A DNA stretch of 61,485 nt from Salegentibacter lacus (lineage in GTDB: Bacteria > Bacteroidota > Bacteroidia > Flavobacteriales > Flavobacteriaceae). Under the pieces are notes generated by a model, which ran no database searches, had not been told where the DNA came from, and saw only the letters and a list, made by a program, of their open reading frames with translations. The stretch's first letter is position 1. Each line of letters begins with the position of its first letter. The translations under genes were made by a program, and so were the position numbers. The DNA is taken from positions 1-61,485 of the forward strand of contig NZ_JAIQZB010000022.1 in assembly GCF_020164555.1 (NCBI RefSeq), written 5' to 3'. Of the stretch, positions 41,760 through 51,039 are shown one piece after another.

Positions 41760-43472
41760 ACCGTCCACTTTTCTTGAGTTCAGCTCCTTTATAAATTTTG
41801 AAGGGTACACACCTGTGATTTTATAGAAGGCTTTAGAAAAAGATTCACTTGTTTTAAATCCAAACACTTCAGCTAATCCCTGGTTACTAAATTTTAAAAG
41901 TCCAGGATCATTATTTAACATCCTGATGGCTTTAGCTACCCGGAGATCTTTAAGATAATTAGGAAATGTTTTCCCTTTATATGTATTAATAATTACAGAA
42001 AGGTATGAGGTGTTAGTTTCCAGCTCTTGCGCCAGGGAAGACATATCTAATTCTTTATCTAAAAATCTTTCCGAGTTTTCGAACTTTTCCAGCTTATTTA
42101 AAATATCATTTCTTATATCTTCCGGCACAGAAGTAGGGTGATTAGTAACTGGCTTCTCATTTACTATTTTTTCTTTTACTATACCTTCTTCCATTAAAAC
42201 TTTCAATTTTCTTTGCATACGGACCGATCTCATAAAGAAAAAAATTCCCGTAAAGCTTCCTAAACCTGCCAGTAATCCAACTCCGGTTATGATTGTTTTT
42301 TTATTTTCCAGCTGCGCTTCGGCCTCCCTTTTTTGATGCTTTAAATAAGGAATATCATAGGAGGCCATAGCTGCATTTGTCACATTTTCCTGCTTTATTG
42401 AATGTAAACTATCGTAGGTAATTAGCTTCCCGATGTATTCTATCTGACTCTCCTTGTCATTCTGGCTCATAGAATGGAGAATTAGCTGATGATAAACTTC
42501 TTTAACCTCCAAAAATGGATCTTCAGTTGCAGTAACTATAGAATCAATTTCTTTGAAATATTTAATTGAAAGATCTTTATTATTTAATCTCTCCTCTATT
42601 TTACCCAGATAATATAATTTAATGGCTTTACCGGTACCACCTAAAGAACCGCTGTATTTGAGGAGTGTATCCCTGGCCTTATCATAAGCTCCCTCATAAA
42701 AATTGATTTGTGCGTCTAGTAGAATGAAATCCTGAAAATTGACATTGTCCTTCAATTCTAAGGTTAAATCAATGCCCTGATTAGCATAGTACCTCGCCGA
42801 GTCTAAAGATTGTAATCTTAAATGTGTAAGAGATAGATTAAAAAGCAAAAGGGTATAATCTTCATAATATCGTGTCCCAAGATTTTTCTCGTTTTTCAGT
42901 AATTTTAAATATTTATTGTAAAGTTCAACCGCGGCATAATGCTGTCCGTAAAGATTTCTAATGGCGGCAATGGCTAACGAAAATTCTTTTTGCTGTTCAA
43001 CATTATTTTTATTCAAAGCAAGATTATAGGCCTCTAGGTAATTGGAAAGTGCTTCCTGGAAATTTCCCGACTCATAATGGAGATGCCCCTTAAGAGCATA
43101 ACCCATCGCAGGATAATTTGGATGAATACTCTCTTTAGTAATCACAATTATAGAATCTGCATATGCCAATGCAGAAAGAGTGTTCTCTAAATTTGTATAA
43201 TAATAAAAAGCTCTGGCTTTTTCAATATTATTCTTCTCTGCAGTAGCTTTTCTCAGGTGTATTTTGATAAGCAACTCTAAAGCCTCGCTATCTTCACTTT
43301 GAAATGCTTCGTATTCCAGTTCTTGAATTTCTTCATAGGATAATTTTGTCCATACTTCTTCATTACTCCTATTATGACTATTCTGGGAATACCCATTAAA
43401 AGATATCATACCACTTAATACAAACATTAAATAGAGAAAGATTGATTTATATGTTGTCGGGATTGTTGCCAT
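41751..43472 (-). CDS. Membrane TPR/AraC one-component regulator
   Basis: 573 residues. Signal or membrane segment at 10-29, then a TPR-rich extracytoplasmic domain (about 40-380; AMGYALKGHLHYESGNFQEA is one repeat). A transmembrane helix follows near 395-415 (IITGVGLLAGLGSFTGIFFF), and then a cytoplasmic AraC-type helix-turn-helix (ELDMSSLAQELETNTSYL near 470, FKTSESFSKAFYKITG near 545). Periplasmic TPR domains can bind peptides, so it could sense the exported peptide and act directly on DNA. It starts 12 nt after the HlyD gene, in the same operon. Confidence 0.85.
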   Translation of the reverse strand: MATIPTTYKSIFLYLMFVLSGMISFNGYSQNSHNRSNEEVWTKLSYEEIQELEYEAFQSEDSEALELLIKIHLRKATAEKNNIEKARAFYYYTNLENTLSALAYADSIIVITKESIHPNYPAMGYALKGHLHYESGNFQEALSNYLEAYNLALNKNNVEQQKEFSLAIAAIRNLYGQHYAAVELYNKYLKLLKNEKNLGTRYYEDYTLLLFNLSLTHLRLQSLDSARYYANQGIDLTLELKDNVNFQDFILLDAQINFYEGAYDKARDTLLKYSGSLGGTGKAIKLYYLGKIEERLNNKDLSIKYFKEIDSIVTATEDPFLEVKEVYHQLILHSMSQNDKESQIEYIGKLITYDSLHSIKQENVTNAAMASYDIPYLKHQKREAEAQLENKKTIITGVGLLAGLGSFTGIFFFMRSVRMQRKLKVLMEEGIVKEKIVNEKPVTNHPTSVPEDIRNDILNKLEKFENSERFLDKELDMSSLAQELETNTSYLSVIINTYKGKTFPNYLKDLRVAKAIRMLNNDPGLLKFSNQGLAEVFGFKTSESFSKAFYKITGVYPSKFIKELNSRKVDGHL

Positions 43473-43484
43473 ACTTAAATCATA

Positions 43485-44771
43485 TTAGGTTGTCCAAAGC
43501 TGTCGAAACTGATAAAAAACACGCTCAAGCAAGGTGACTTCTTCAAGCACTATTTCTGCGGTTCCTATTAATTCTTGATGGAGAATTAGCTCCTTTCCAT
43601 AGGAAGTCACTAAACTATCTACATCTAAATAAACAATATATGCTGGCACTGCATCCCTGCTAGGAACCTCTGAGATCGAATTAACACTGGCTTTAATCAT
43701 TCCCCATTCCCGGTATGGATAATTGTCTAGCTTTAAATAAACCTTTTGCCCCCTATTAATCTGACCTGAATTTTGAACAGGAACAATACATTTACCCAAC
43801 AAATCCTTTCTCATATAAGGAACAATGGTAAACACTATTTCGCCTTCTTCAACATTCTGATGTTCTCCCCAAACCTGATTATAAGAAAGCCTACCTGCAA
43901 CGGGACTTTTTATAATATTTTTATCCTCCCACTCTGAAATCTCATTAAGAAGATTTTGCTGTGCAAAAACCAATTCCGCCTCCTGAAGACTTAATTTTCG
44001 TTCTTCAGAAGTCCTTAAAATTTCAAGATCGTTTTTCGCCCTGCTCTTATCAGCCTGGAGTTGGATCATCTGTTGTTTCAGTAAAGAGTATTGTCGATTC
44101 TTCTCGGTAAATTCCAACTCAACCTTTTCCAAATCAAATTTTGAGATCACTCCTTTTTCAAATAATTGCCGATGGCGATTTATATTTTCAGTTGAAATAG
44201 AAAGACTGTTTTCCATCAATTGAAACTCCTCCTCTTTAGAATTTAATATTGAGCCCTGGTTATCAATATTTTGGAGCAAGCCTTGCTCCATTATTTGGTT
44301 CTGGCCAAGTGTATTTTCTAAGATAAGCTTGTGATATTCTTCTAAAAACCTATTGTATGCTGCCTGTAAGGAAGTTCCCAGACTTAAGTTTACCGGAAAT
44401 TCGGTTAGTAATGCTTCCAGTGATAATACTTTTAGAAAATCTTTCCCTAATCTTTCTTTTAGGAAAGTTATATCTTTTTGTTTTGCAGGATTATCAAGTA
44501 CTGCAACAATATCTCCTGCTACTATGGAGTCTCCGGGTTTATAATAAATAGCAGAAAGCTTTCCATCTCTTTTCACTTTAATTTCAACAGGAGGATTCTT
44601 TGAAGTAAGAGTTACCGATCCTTTTACCACCTGATTAAAAGAAATAATACCGGCCAGAATTAACACTAGAAAGAAGAATACAAACATATAGGCTGTACCG
44701 CGGCGCAGTATATAACCAGGCTCAATATTCAGGGAATTGCTTCCGTTCCTATTAAATTTTCTATTTTCCAC
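43485..44771 (-). CDS. HlyD-family secretion adaptor
   Basis: 428 residues. A membrane helix at 28-46, biotinyl-lipoyl-like halves flanking a long coiled coil (about 110-270, ISTENINRHRQLFEKGVISK), and a C-terminal beta barrel (RGQKVYLKLDNYPYREWGMI). It is the periplasmic adaptor of the C39 ABC exporter, encoded 4 nt upstream, and would join the exporter to an outer-membrane channel. No outer-membrane factor gene is in the cluster, so a host protein such as TolC would be needed. Confidence 0.9.
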   Translation of the reverse strand: MENRKFNRNGSNSLNIEPGYILRRGTAYMFVFFFLVLILAGIISFNQVVKGSVTLTSKNPPVEIKVKRDGKLSAIYYKPGDSIVAGDIVAVLDNPAKQKDITFLKERLGKDFLKVLSLEALLTEFPVNLSLGTSLQAAYNRFLEEYHKLILENTLGQNQIMEQGLLQNIDNQGSILNSKEEEFQLMENSLSISTENINRHRQLFEKGVISKFDLEKVELEFTEKNRQYSLLKQQMIQLQADKSRAKNDLEILRTSEERKLSLQEAELVFAQQNLLNEISEWEDKNIIKSPVAGRLSYNQVWGEHQNVEEGEIVFTIVPYMRKDLLGKCIVPVQNSGQINRGQKVYLKLDNYPYREWGMIKASVNSISEVPSRDAVPAYIVYLDVDSLVTSYGKELILHQELIGTAEIVLEEVTLLERVFYQFRQLWTT

Positions 44772-44775
44772 AATC

Positions 44776-46962
44776 TCAAATCTTTAATTGGTTTTTGATC
44801 AGGTTATGGTAAACTCCTTTATTTTGAATTAAATACTGGTGACTCCCCCTTTCAACAATCTCACCCTTGTTCATAACCAGAATCTGATCAGCAGTCATTA
44901 CTGTGGATAGCCTATGGGCAATTATTAATACCGTTCTGTTTTTATAAAAAGGATTCAATTTATCAGTAATAAATTTTTCGTTTTCTGAATCCAGGGAGCT
45001 GGTGGCCTCATCAAGAAATAAATAATCTGGATTTTTATAAATTGCCCTTGCCAGTAAAATTCTTTGTCTCTCTCCGCCACTAAGGAGCTGTCCGTTTTCA
45101 CCAATCTTTGTCTGGTACCCCAGAGGTAGTTTCTCAATAAAATCATTTAGATTAACCATTTCCACAGCTTTTCGCAATGAGATTCGATCCACCGGAATAT
45201 CTGGTTGTGATTCTGTAATATTCCTTTCAATGGTATCGTTAAAAAGACAACCATCCTGCATTACCACTCCACATCTACTTCTCCAAAAAGATGTATTAAT
45301 ATCACGAAGATCTTCATCCCCAACTTTCAAAGTACCTTTCCAGGGTTTATAAAATTTCAGAAGCATTTTTAATAAAGTTGTCTTTCCAGAACCGCTTGAC
45401 CCAACAATTGCAGTGATCTTTCCTTTGGGAATAGTAATATTCAGATCATTTAGCAAGGGAGGTAAGGAAGGGTTTCCATATCCAAAACTTAGATTCCTTA
45501 GCTGAAGATCTCCTTCGGGTATGGTATTGTCATAGCCTCTTCTGTTATCTTCAGGTGTTTGATTATGGACTTCAGACAACCTGTTAAAAGAGAGTCTGGC
45601 GCTCTGATAATCGGTAAGAAAATTGATGATATTCGATATAGGTAAGGACAGAGAGCCAATAATAAATTGGATAGCCAGCATAGCCCCTAAAGTAATTTGC
45701 CCGGTGATCACGGCTTTTGCAGACCCGAAAATTATCAAAATATTGGTTAATTCATTTAAGAATAAACCGCCTTTAATCTGAGCTTGCCCTAAGCTTAAAA
45801 TCTTTGACTTTATCCTGAAAAGACCATTTTGGTTAAGTTCCCACTCCCCTTTCCTCCTGTTCTCAGAATTGTTTAATTTAATTTCGGAAACAGCAAGAAT
45901 GATCTGCAGAAATAGGGATTGGTCTTTCCTGTTAAGGTCGAAAAGCTGGTTATCCAAAAGTTCCTTTCTTTTCATAAATAATAATGACCAACCGAAAAAC
46001 AAAGAAGTGCCGGTAAAGAAGATAAGTGCAATATGGGGATGGAAGTAAAACAGCACTAATCCGAATACTACTATAGAAAAGATATCAAAAGGGATATTTA
46101 AACCACGGCCGGTTAGAAACTCGTCTATCCTTTGATGATCATAGATTCTTTGCATAAAATCGCCGGTGTTTTTTGATTCAAAATATTCTAAAGGAAGGCT
46201 CAATAGTTTCCCTAAAAAATCTGATAGCATTTGAATATTTACTCGGGTACTTATATACAAGAGAATCCAGTCTCTGATCACTTCTGATGCAGAACGCGTA
46301 AGAAACAAAAAGAACTGTGCTAATAATATAAGGTTGATAAAACCAAAATCTTCATAATTTATTCCATAGTCAACCAGGCTTTGTGTAAGGAAAGGAAGCA
46401 TTAACTGAATGGTAGCGGCAATTATTAAACCCAGAAATAACTGGTTTATATATTTCTTATATGGTTTGAGATAATCAATTAGAAATCTCAAACCATTTTT
46501 ATTTTCCACTTCCGGAGGTTCCTCGCCCAGGAAATGATCAGTGGGTTCTACAAGAAGAAGAACACCCTGTTCTTTCTCTGTCTCAGCCCATTTACTGATG
46601 AATTCACTATGGAGGTATTTCAACTTGCCATAGGCCGGGTCTGATACATAAATGAACTTGTGATTAACCTTATATATAATTATAAAATGATTCCCCTCCC
46701 AATGTGCAATAGCGGGAAGGGGTATTTCTGAAATTAATTCCTGAAAATTCACTTTGATCCCGACAGATTCTATCCCCAGTTTGCTTAATGCTTCGGAAAG
46801 TCCTCCCAAAGAAGCGCCATCTCTTTGCAGAAAAGAGATTTGTCTTAAATATTCCAGATCATATTTTTTTCCGAAGAATTCAGTGAGCATCTTTAAACAA
46901 GACGGCCCGCAATCCATCTGATCCAGTTGACGATACAAGGGAAAATCGATAGTCCTAAACAT
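44776..46962 (-). CDS. C39-peptidase ABC exporter
   Basis: 728 residues in three parts. Peptidase C39 (1-130): C18 in QMDCGPSC, H92 in NHFIII, D108 in SDPAYG, so all catalytic residues are present. Six-helix membrane domain (about 165-440). ATPase: GSSGSGKTTLL (Walker A), LLSGGERQRILLARA (signature), YLFLDEATSSLD (Walker B), and AHRLST. It cuts leader peptides after Gly-Gly and exports the core. The likely substrate is the peptide at 41543-41662. First gene of the operon with HlyD and TPR/AraC. Confidence 0.95.
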   Translation of the reverse strand: MFRTIDFPLYRQLDQMDCGPSCLKMLTEFFGKKYDLEYLRQISFLQRDGASLGGLSEALSKLGIESVGIKVNFQELISEIPLPAIAHWEGNHFIIIYKVNHKFIYVSDPAYGKLKYLHSEFISKWAETEKEQGVLLLVEPTDHFLGEEPPEVENKNGLRFLIDYLKPYKKYINQLFLGLIIAATIQLMLPFLTQSLVDYGINYEDFGFINLILLAQFFLFLTRSASEVIRDWILLYISTRVNIQMLSDFLGKLLSLPLEYFESKNTGDFMQRIYDHQRIDEFLTGRGLNIPFDIFSIVVFGLVLFYFHPHIALIFFTGTSLFFGWSLLFMKRKELLDNQLFDLNRKDQSLFLQIILAVSEIKLNNSENRRKGEWELNQNGLFRIKSKILSLGQAQIKGGLFLNELTNILIIFGSAKAVITGQITLGAMLAIQFIIGSLSLPISNIINFLTDYQSARLSFNRLSEVHNQTPEDNRRGYDNTIPEGDLQLRNLSFGYGNPSLPPLLNDLNITIPKGKITAIVGSSGSGKTTLLKMLLKFYKPWKGTLKVGDEDLRDINTSFWRSRCGVVMQDGCLFNDTIERNITESQPDIPVDRISLRKAVEMVNLNDFIEKLPLGYQTKIGENGQLLSGGERQRILLARAIYKNPDYLFLDEATSSLDSENEKFITDKLNPFYKNRTVLIIAHRLSTVMTADQILVMNKGEIVERGSHQYLIQNKGVYHNLIKNQLKI

Positions 46963-47028
46963 AACAAATGAAACTAATTACAGTTAAATTTAATTTGGAA
47001 TTGATTAGGTTCCATCTCAAATAATCGC

Positions 47029-47042
47029 TGATTTATAAATCA
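47029..47042. promoter_or_regulatory. Palindrome upstream of the exporter gene
   Basis: Perfect 14-bp palindrome TGATTTATAAATCA, 66 nt before the exporter start codon. It shares the ATTTATAAAT core with the sites at 39207 and 41748. It may be an operator for the sensor genes of this cluster. Confidence 0.55.
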
Positions 47043-47240
47043 CGTTCTTTTGGAATAGAAATAGGGGAATATCTTTTCCTATAATGTCGCTTATTATAAG
47101 ATTTGTTTAATCGAGGGTATGTTTAAGCCTTCCAATCGATTGGGCAGCAGAAAATTAAGAAATAAAATAATATGTTTTGAATAAATTTTATTATCAAAAA
47201 GAGAAATTTTAAAGTGTGAAAAGTTTAAATTGATTTGTAA

Positions 47241-47369
47241 GCTATTTGGAACAATGTTTTGAATACCGATGAGTTTGTTCGGGTTTCCAACACCGATTTC
47301 GCCTATGTGCAAAGTACTTACAAGCTGAGACCTTCACAGGTTTTGGTGAGTCTGAAGTTTAGTTTTTAG
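47241..47369 (+). pseudogene. C-terminal remnant of an outer-membrane barrel protein
   Basis: 42 codons in plus orientation, ending STYKLRPSQVLVSLKFSF then stop: the closing strand with terminal Phe of TonB-receptor-like barrels. An in-frame stop precedes it and no more of the gene is seen in 46963-47240. It is a leftover of DNA present before the signalling cluster. The rest of 46963-47375 has only the palindrome above. Confidence 0.55.
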
Positions 47370-47375
47370 TTTATT

Positions 47376-48047
47376 TCAAATATATCCACTCTCCCTGGCT
47401 TTTTCCAATAATGCCTTATTACCTTCTCCCCTAACTCCAAAGACATCTTTAAGTTTTTTCTTTCTGTCCTCCACCGCTCTTAAAGAGAGGTTCACATATT
47501 TAGGAATATCCTTAGTCTTGGTACCTAAAGAAAGCTGGTAAAGCATCACTCTATCTATTTCATCGATTGAGGATTTCTGGGCTACTCCCGAACGAAGAAG
47601 ATTTGAAATTTTAGAACCATAATAAGGAGGTGAGTATAAGACTTTCTCTAAACAATGAATTAATTCCTTGGAAGTCGTTTCGCCCTTTATTAAAAAACCA
47701 TCTGGTTGAATATTTGAAAGAATGTTGAAAATTCTGAAATGATCTTCTAAAACAGTAAGAATTATAATTTTAATTTCGGGAAACTCAGTTTTTATTCTAA
47801 CCCCCAGGTCTTCCCCCGAATGGATTTTACTATCTTCTAAAACAGGAAAATTAATGTCCAAAAAAACCACGGAATAATTGCCTGTTTTAATTTTTTCCCA
47901 GGCATATTCGCAGTTATCTGCCATTTCAATATTAAAATTGAGAGCACTGAAAATTTTAGCTTTAGATATTACGTTTTTATAACCTTCCATAATCATATGG
48001 TGGTCATCTATTAATAGAATATCTAAATCTTCTTTTGACTCTTGCAT
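47376..48047 (-). CDS. LuxR/NarL-type response regulator
   Basis: 223 residues. Receiver domain with D14-D15, phosphorylated D64 (VVFLDINFP) and K in FLIKGET. The C-terminal helix-turn-helix (VMLYQLSLGTKTKDIPKYVN, LSLRAVEDRKKKLKDVFGV) is degenerate LuxR type. It is encoded 21 nt after the histidine kinase in the same direction and is the partner of that kinase. It lies upstream of the exporter operon, separated by 413 nt with a palindrome, which it may bind. Confidence 0.9.
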   Translation of the reverse strand: MQESKEDLDILLIDDHHMIMEGYKNVISKAKIFSALNFNIEMADNCEYAWEKIKTGNYSVVFLDINFPVLEDSKIHSGEDLGVRIKTEFPEIKIIILTVLEDHFRIFNILSNIQPDGFLIKGETTSKELIHCLEKVLYSPPYYGSKISNLLRSGVAQKSSIDEIDRVMLYQLSLGTKTKDIPKYVNLSLRAVEDRKKKLKDVFGVRGEGNKALLEKARESGYI

Positions 48048-48068
48048 TTATATTTTCCTTTTCAACGA

Positions 48069-50165
48069 TTAATTAAATGGAACCGTCAATTTTATTGTGG
48101 TTCCTTTCCTATTTTCACCTAATGAACTTATAGTAATTTTTCCCTTTATTTTTTTCACCCGGGCAAACATATTACCAAGCCCTATACCATTTTTTGTCTT
48201 TTCTGGAGAAAACCCGATACCATTATCTGTTATCCCTATAATCAATTGATCATTTAGATTTTCAAATTCAATCCTGGCTTCAGTAGCTTTAGAGTGTTTA
48301 TGGATATTGCTAATAGCCTCCTGAAGTACGCGATATATATTAATTTTAATATTATTATCTATTGTATCCCAATTAATTGACTCCTTAAATTCGATATGAA
48401 ATTTTATCGTTCCGGCATTTTGACTTTTTATAAGTTCTTCAAGTACCGTTTCAAAATTTACATTGCTTAAAGAAGTTTTATTTAATCTATGGGAAAGCAG
48501 GCGAATTTGATCTGATATTTTTTGAATTTCTCTAATATATTTAAATCTTTCTTTTTTGCTTTGGCTATCATCTTCTTCGTTCAGAGAGTCCAGATTCAGC
48601 CTTATCCCAAAGAGTTTCCCTAAAATCCCATCGTGTAATTCCCTGGAAATGTATTGCTTCTCTATATCACGTCCTTCTTCAAATTTTTTCTGTTGGTCTA
48701 TTACTAAATTATAAATCTCCTGGTTTGCCGTTTGTTTTTGTTTGATAAGCTTATTTTTTGCTCTTTGATTGCTAATAATGTATAATAGAATTATTACAAG
48801 GATTATTCCTGCAGAAATGAAGCTAGTTTGTGAAATTTGTTGATTTAGCCTATTTGCTTTAGAAATATATTCGTCTGTTTCAAACTGGATTCGGGCGAAT
48901 TTATTTCTAATTGCTCTTTCTTCTTTTTGTAGGCTATCATTGATTTTTATATATTCATTTGTATAGGTTAAAGCATTATCCTTATCTGCAGTTGACAATA
49001 TAAGCAGGGAGGATAGCAAATCCTTAAAATTGTTGGATTGCCTCGACAATTCTTGAACTTCGCGTGCATATTCTATTCCCTTGATAGTATCATTCTTATT
49101 CAGAAAATACTCAGCCAAGTGAAGTTTACTTGTTGTTACGCCATAATGATTTTGTAAACTATCTCTTATGCTAAGAGCCTTATAAAATATTGATGGTAAT
49201 TCTGCGGTTGTATCTTTAGATTTAAATCTTGCATAAGCAAGATTATCCAGGAGCATAGCATAAAGTTCTGTATCACTAACGAATAGGCTGTCTTGCTCTA
49301 AACCCTGTTCAAAATTTTGAATAGCATTGCTATATTTTTTTTGATTAACATATACAACGCCTATATTGTTTAGTGAACCAGGAACTCGATTTGTCAATCC
49401 TGATTTTTCAATATATTCTAAAGCTTTTCGGTGGTAGTAGATTGCCCTATCATACTCCCCCAGTTCGTTAAAAACTATTCCCAAATTATTATAGCTACTA
49501 TATAACTCCCCATACCCTTTTAAAGGTTTTAACATAGCTATAGCCTTTGTTGTAGTTATTTCACTTCCAGTATAATCCTTAATATTCTTCTGGATTATTG
49601 CCATATTGATCAATAACCTCGCTGCATCGAATTTGTTTCCAATTAACCAGTATATTTCCTGACCTTTATTATAATAATAAAATGCGCTATCATTCTTGTT
49701 TTGAATGTCACTATAAAAATTTCCCAATCTCCAATAGCATTTTGCTATAACAACAGAATCATTTGTCGTTTTAGCTAATTCCAAAACCTGATTATTTAAC
49801 TCTAAAAACCGAGAGGTATCAGGTAATTGATAATATGCATAAACAAGATCTAAATAATGAGGTTTTTTTAGGGAGTCCTTTTTTATTTTATTAATTAAGT
49901 TATAAGCCTCTTGTAAATTTTCCTTTCTTTCTAAAAAATCTATTTTCTTGTTTTTAGAACTGTCTATATGAGCGGTTATAGAATCGGTTGCCTTGGTTAA
50001 CATTTCAGCATCTCCTGTATCTTTTTTACAAGATAAAAAGGACAGCAATATTACTAGAAGAAAATAAAATTTGAGTTTCAAAAATTCAAGGATATGGGTT
50101 GCAAAGTTAGATTCTTTATTGAATAAAAAAAGTACATATTTAATCATCAGCTGTTTCCTTACCAT
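48069..50165 (-). CDS. TPR-containing sensor histidine kinase
   Basis: 698 residues as shown; the start could be later, because the export signal KFYFLLVILLSFLSCKKD begins near residue 30 and looks like a lipoprotein signal. TPR repeats (about 60-420; GELYSSYNNLGIVFNELGEY is one), a membrane helix near 445-465 (FISAGIILVIILLYIIS), HisKA_3 with phospho-accepting H in ISRELHDGILG near 515, and an HATPase (ITDNGIGF, KNGIGLGNM). Same periplasmic TPR design as the AraC protein, so two sensors could see the same peptide. It is the partner of the regulator downstream. Confidence 0.88.
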   Translation of the reverse strand: MVRKQLMIKYVLFLFNKESNFATHILEFLKLKFYFLLVILLSFLSCKKDTGDAEMLTKATDSITAHIDSSKNKKIDFLERKENLQEAYNLINKIKKDSLKKPHYLDLVYAYYQLPDTSRFLELNNQVLELAKTTNDSVVIAKCYWRLGNFYSDIQNKNDSAFYYYNKGQEIYWLIGNKFDAARLLINMAIIQKNIKDYTGSEITTTKAIAMLKPLKGYGELYSSYNNLGIVFNELGEYDRAIYYHRKALEYIEKSGLTNRVPGSLNNIGVVYVNQKKYSNAIQNFEQGLEQDSLFVSDTELYAMLLDNLAYARFKSKDTTAELPSIFYKALSIRDSLQNHYGVTTSKLHLAEYFLNKNDTIKGIEYAREVQELSRQSNNFKDLLSSLLILSTADKDNALTYTNEYIKINDSLQKEERAIRNKFARIQFETDEYISKANRLNQQISQTSFISAGIILVIILLYIISNQRAKNKLIKQKQTANQEIYNLVIDQQKKFEEGRDIEKQYISRELHDGILGKLFGIRLNLDSLNEEDDSQSKKERFKYIREIQKISDQIRLLSHRLNKTSLSNVNFETVLEELIKSQNAGTIKFHIEFKESINWDTIDNNIKINIYRVLQEAISNIHKHSKATEARIEFENLNDQLIIGITDNGIGFSPEKTKNGIGLGNMFARVKKIKGKITISSLGENRKGTTIKLTVPFN

Positions 50166-50442
50166 CTAATTAATATCTGTTGTAACCATTTAAAACCCGT
50201 CAACTGCTAAAGCATTAACCAGTCCCCTACCTAAAATCAATAACCCAATTATTTTCCTATTGAAATTAAATTGTGGTTTTACCACGTAAATAATGTGGGA
50301 AAATTTTATTGCTAATAGATTTTTAAAATTAATTTCGTTAAAAATTTAACACAGCTCTAAAAAACTATTCAGACTTTACTTTAAGTGATTAGTTTAAAAG
50401 TTTATTGGAAAATAGAAGGACTGGTGCATTTATTACTAAGTT
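50166..50442. other. Region before the right cassette array
   Basis: No gene. It contains GTGG-TTTTA-CCAC (50273-50285). It ends with TGCATTTATTACTAA directly before the cassette core GTTGGC, which recalls TGCATTTATTGAGAA before GTTGTA in the left array (minus strand, about 746-760). It may be an entry site of the array. Confidence 0.4.
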
Positions 50443-50468
50443 GGCAAAAAGCGAACAAAATAACAAAT

Positions 50469-50897
50469 ATGAAAATCAGATTTAAGAAAAAAAGAATTTA
50501 TCCAAATTTAATACTCGGACTATTCTGGATGGTTCTTGGCATTTATAAATTAATAGAAGATAATGATTTAAGGTGGCCGGATTATTTATATCTGATTGCT
50601 GGCATTCTGTTTATCAGTTACTTTTTTTACGATTTAATTGATCAATATCTGACAATTGAAACTGGTACTATTCGAAAGAATATACTTTACGGATATCCAA
50701 GGAGAATAAATTTAGACGAAGTAAATTTGATTAAAAAGACTGCTGGAGGTTATACACTACAAACCGAATCTCAAAAAATGAAAATTAAGACAGATTTAAT
50801 AGAGGGTAATTCCCTTACTGAATTAAAAAATGTTCTGGAATCATTGAATTTACGATCCGATAAAACGCCATTTGCCAACAATAAAAACAATGCTTAA
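50469..50897 (+). CDS. Membrane protein in cassette 1
   Basis: 142 residues from the ATG at 50469, chosen because the cassette begins at GTTGGCAAAAAGCG (about 50443); the frame is open for 28 codons further upstream but that lies outside the cassette. Two membrane helices (about 13-30 and 40-58; LILGLFWMVLGIYKL, YLIAGILFISYFFYDL) and a small C-terminal domain (TIRKNILYGYPRRINLDEVN) like membrane-linked PH-type domains. The reading frame ends inside the attC-like site, adding PFANNKNNA. Function unknown. Confidence 0.6.
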   Translation: MKIRFKKKRIYPNLILGLFWMVLGIYKLIEDNDLRWPDYLYLIAGILFISYFFYDLIDQYLTIETGTIRKNILYGYPRRINLDEVNLIKKTAGGYTLQTESQKMKIKTDLIEGNSLTELKNVLESLNLRSDKTPFANNKNNA

Positions 50898-50998
50898 ATC
50901 AGTCTGGAATCGAAAGTCTTTGCTCGCTTGCTTAGGGGATTGTCCTGCGGACAAATCACGCGTGCCAGCTCGCACAGTTTTTATACGAGACGTTTTGC
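50872..50998 (+). repeat. attC-like site R1
   Basis: About 127 bp: TTGCCAAC, then AATAAAAACAATGCTTAAAT, CTCGCTTGCTTAGGG, GATTGTCCTGCGGACAAATC, GCTCGCACAGTTTTTATACG, and core GTTTTGCCC at 50992. The outer arm CGCCATTTGCCAAC is complementary to the start of its own cassette, GTTGGCAAAAAGCG. Confidence 0.8.
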
Positions 50999-51039
50999 CC
51001 ACAATTCCCCACATGAAGAAACTCCATTAATTTCTTCGG

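Noticed and set aside
47094-47312. Minus frame of 72 codons upstream of the exporter gene
   Set aside because: Antisense to the barrel remnant and of random composition.
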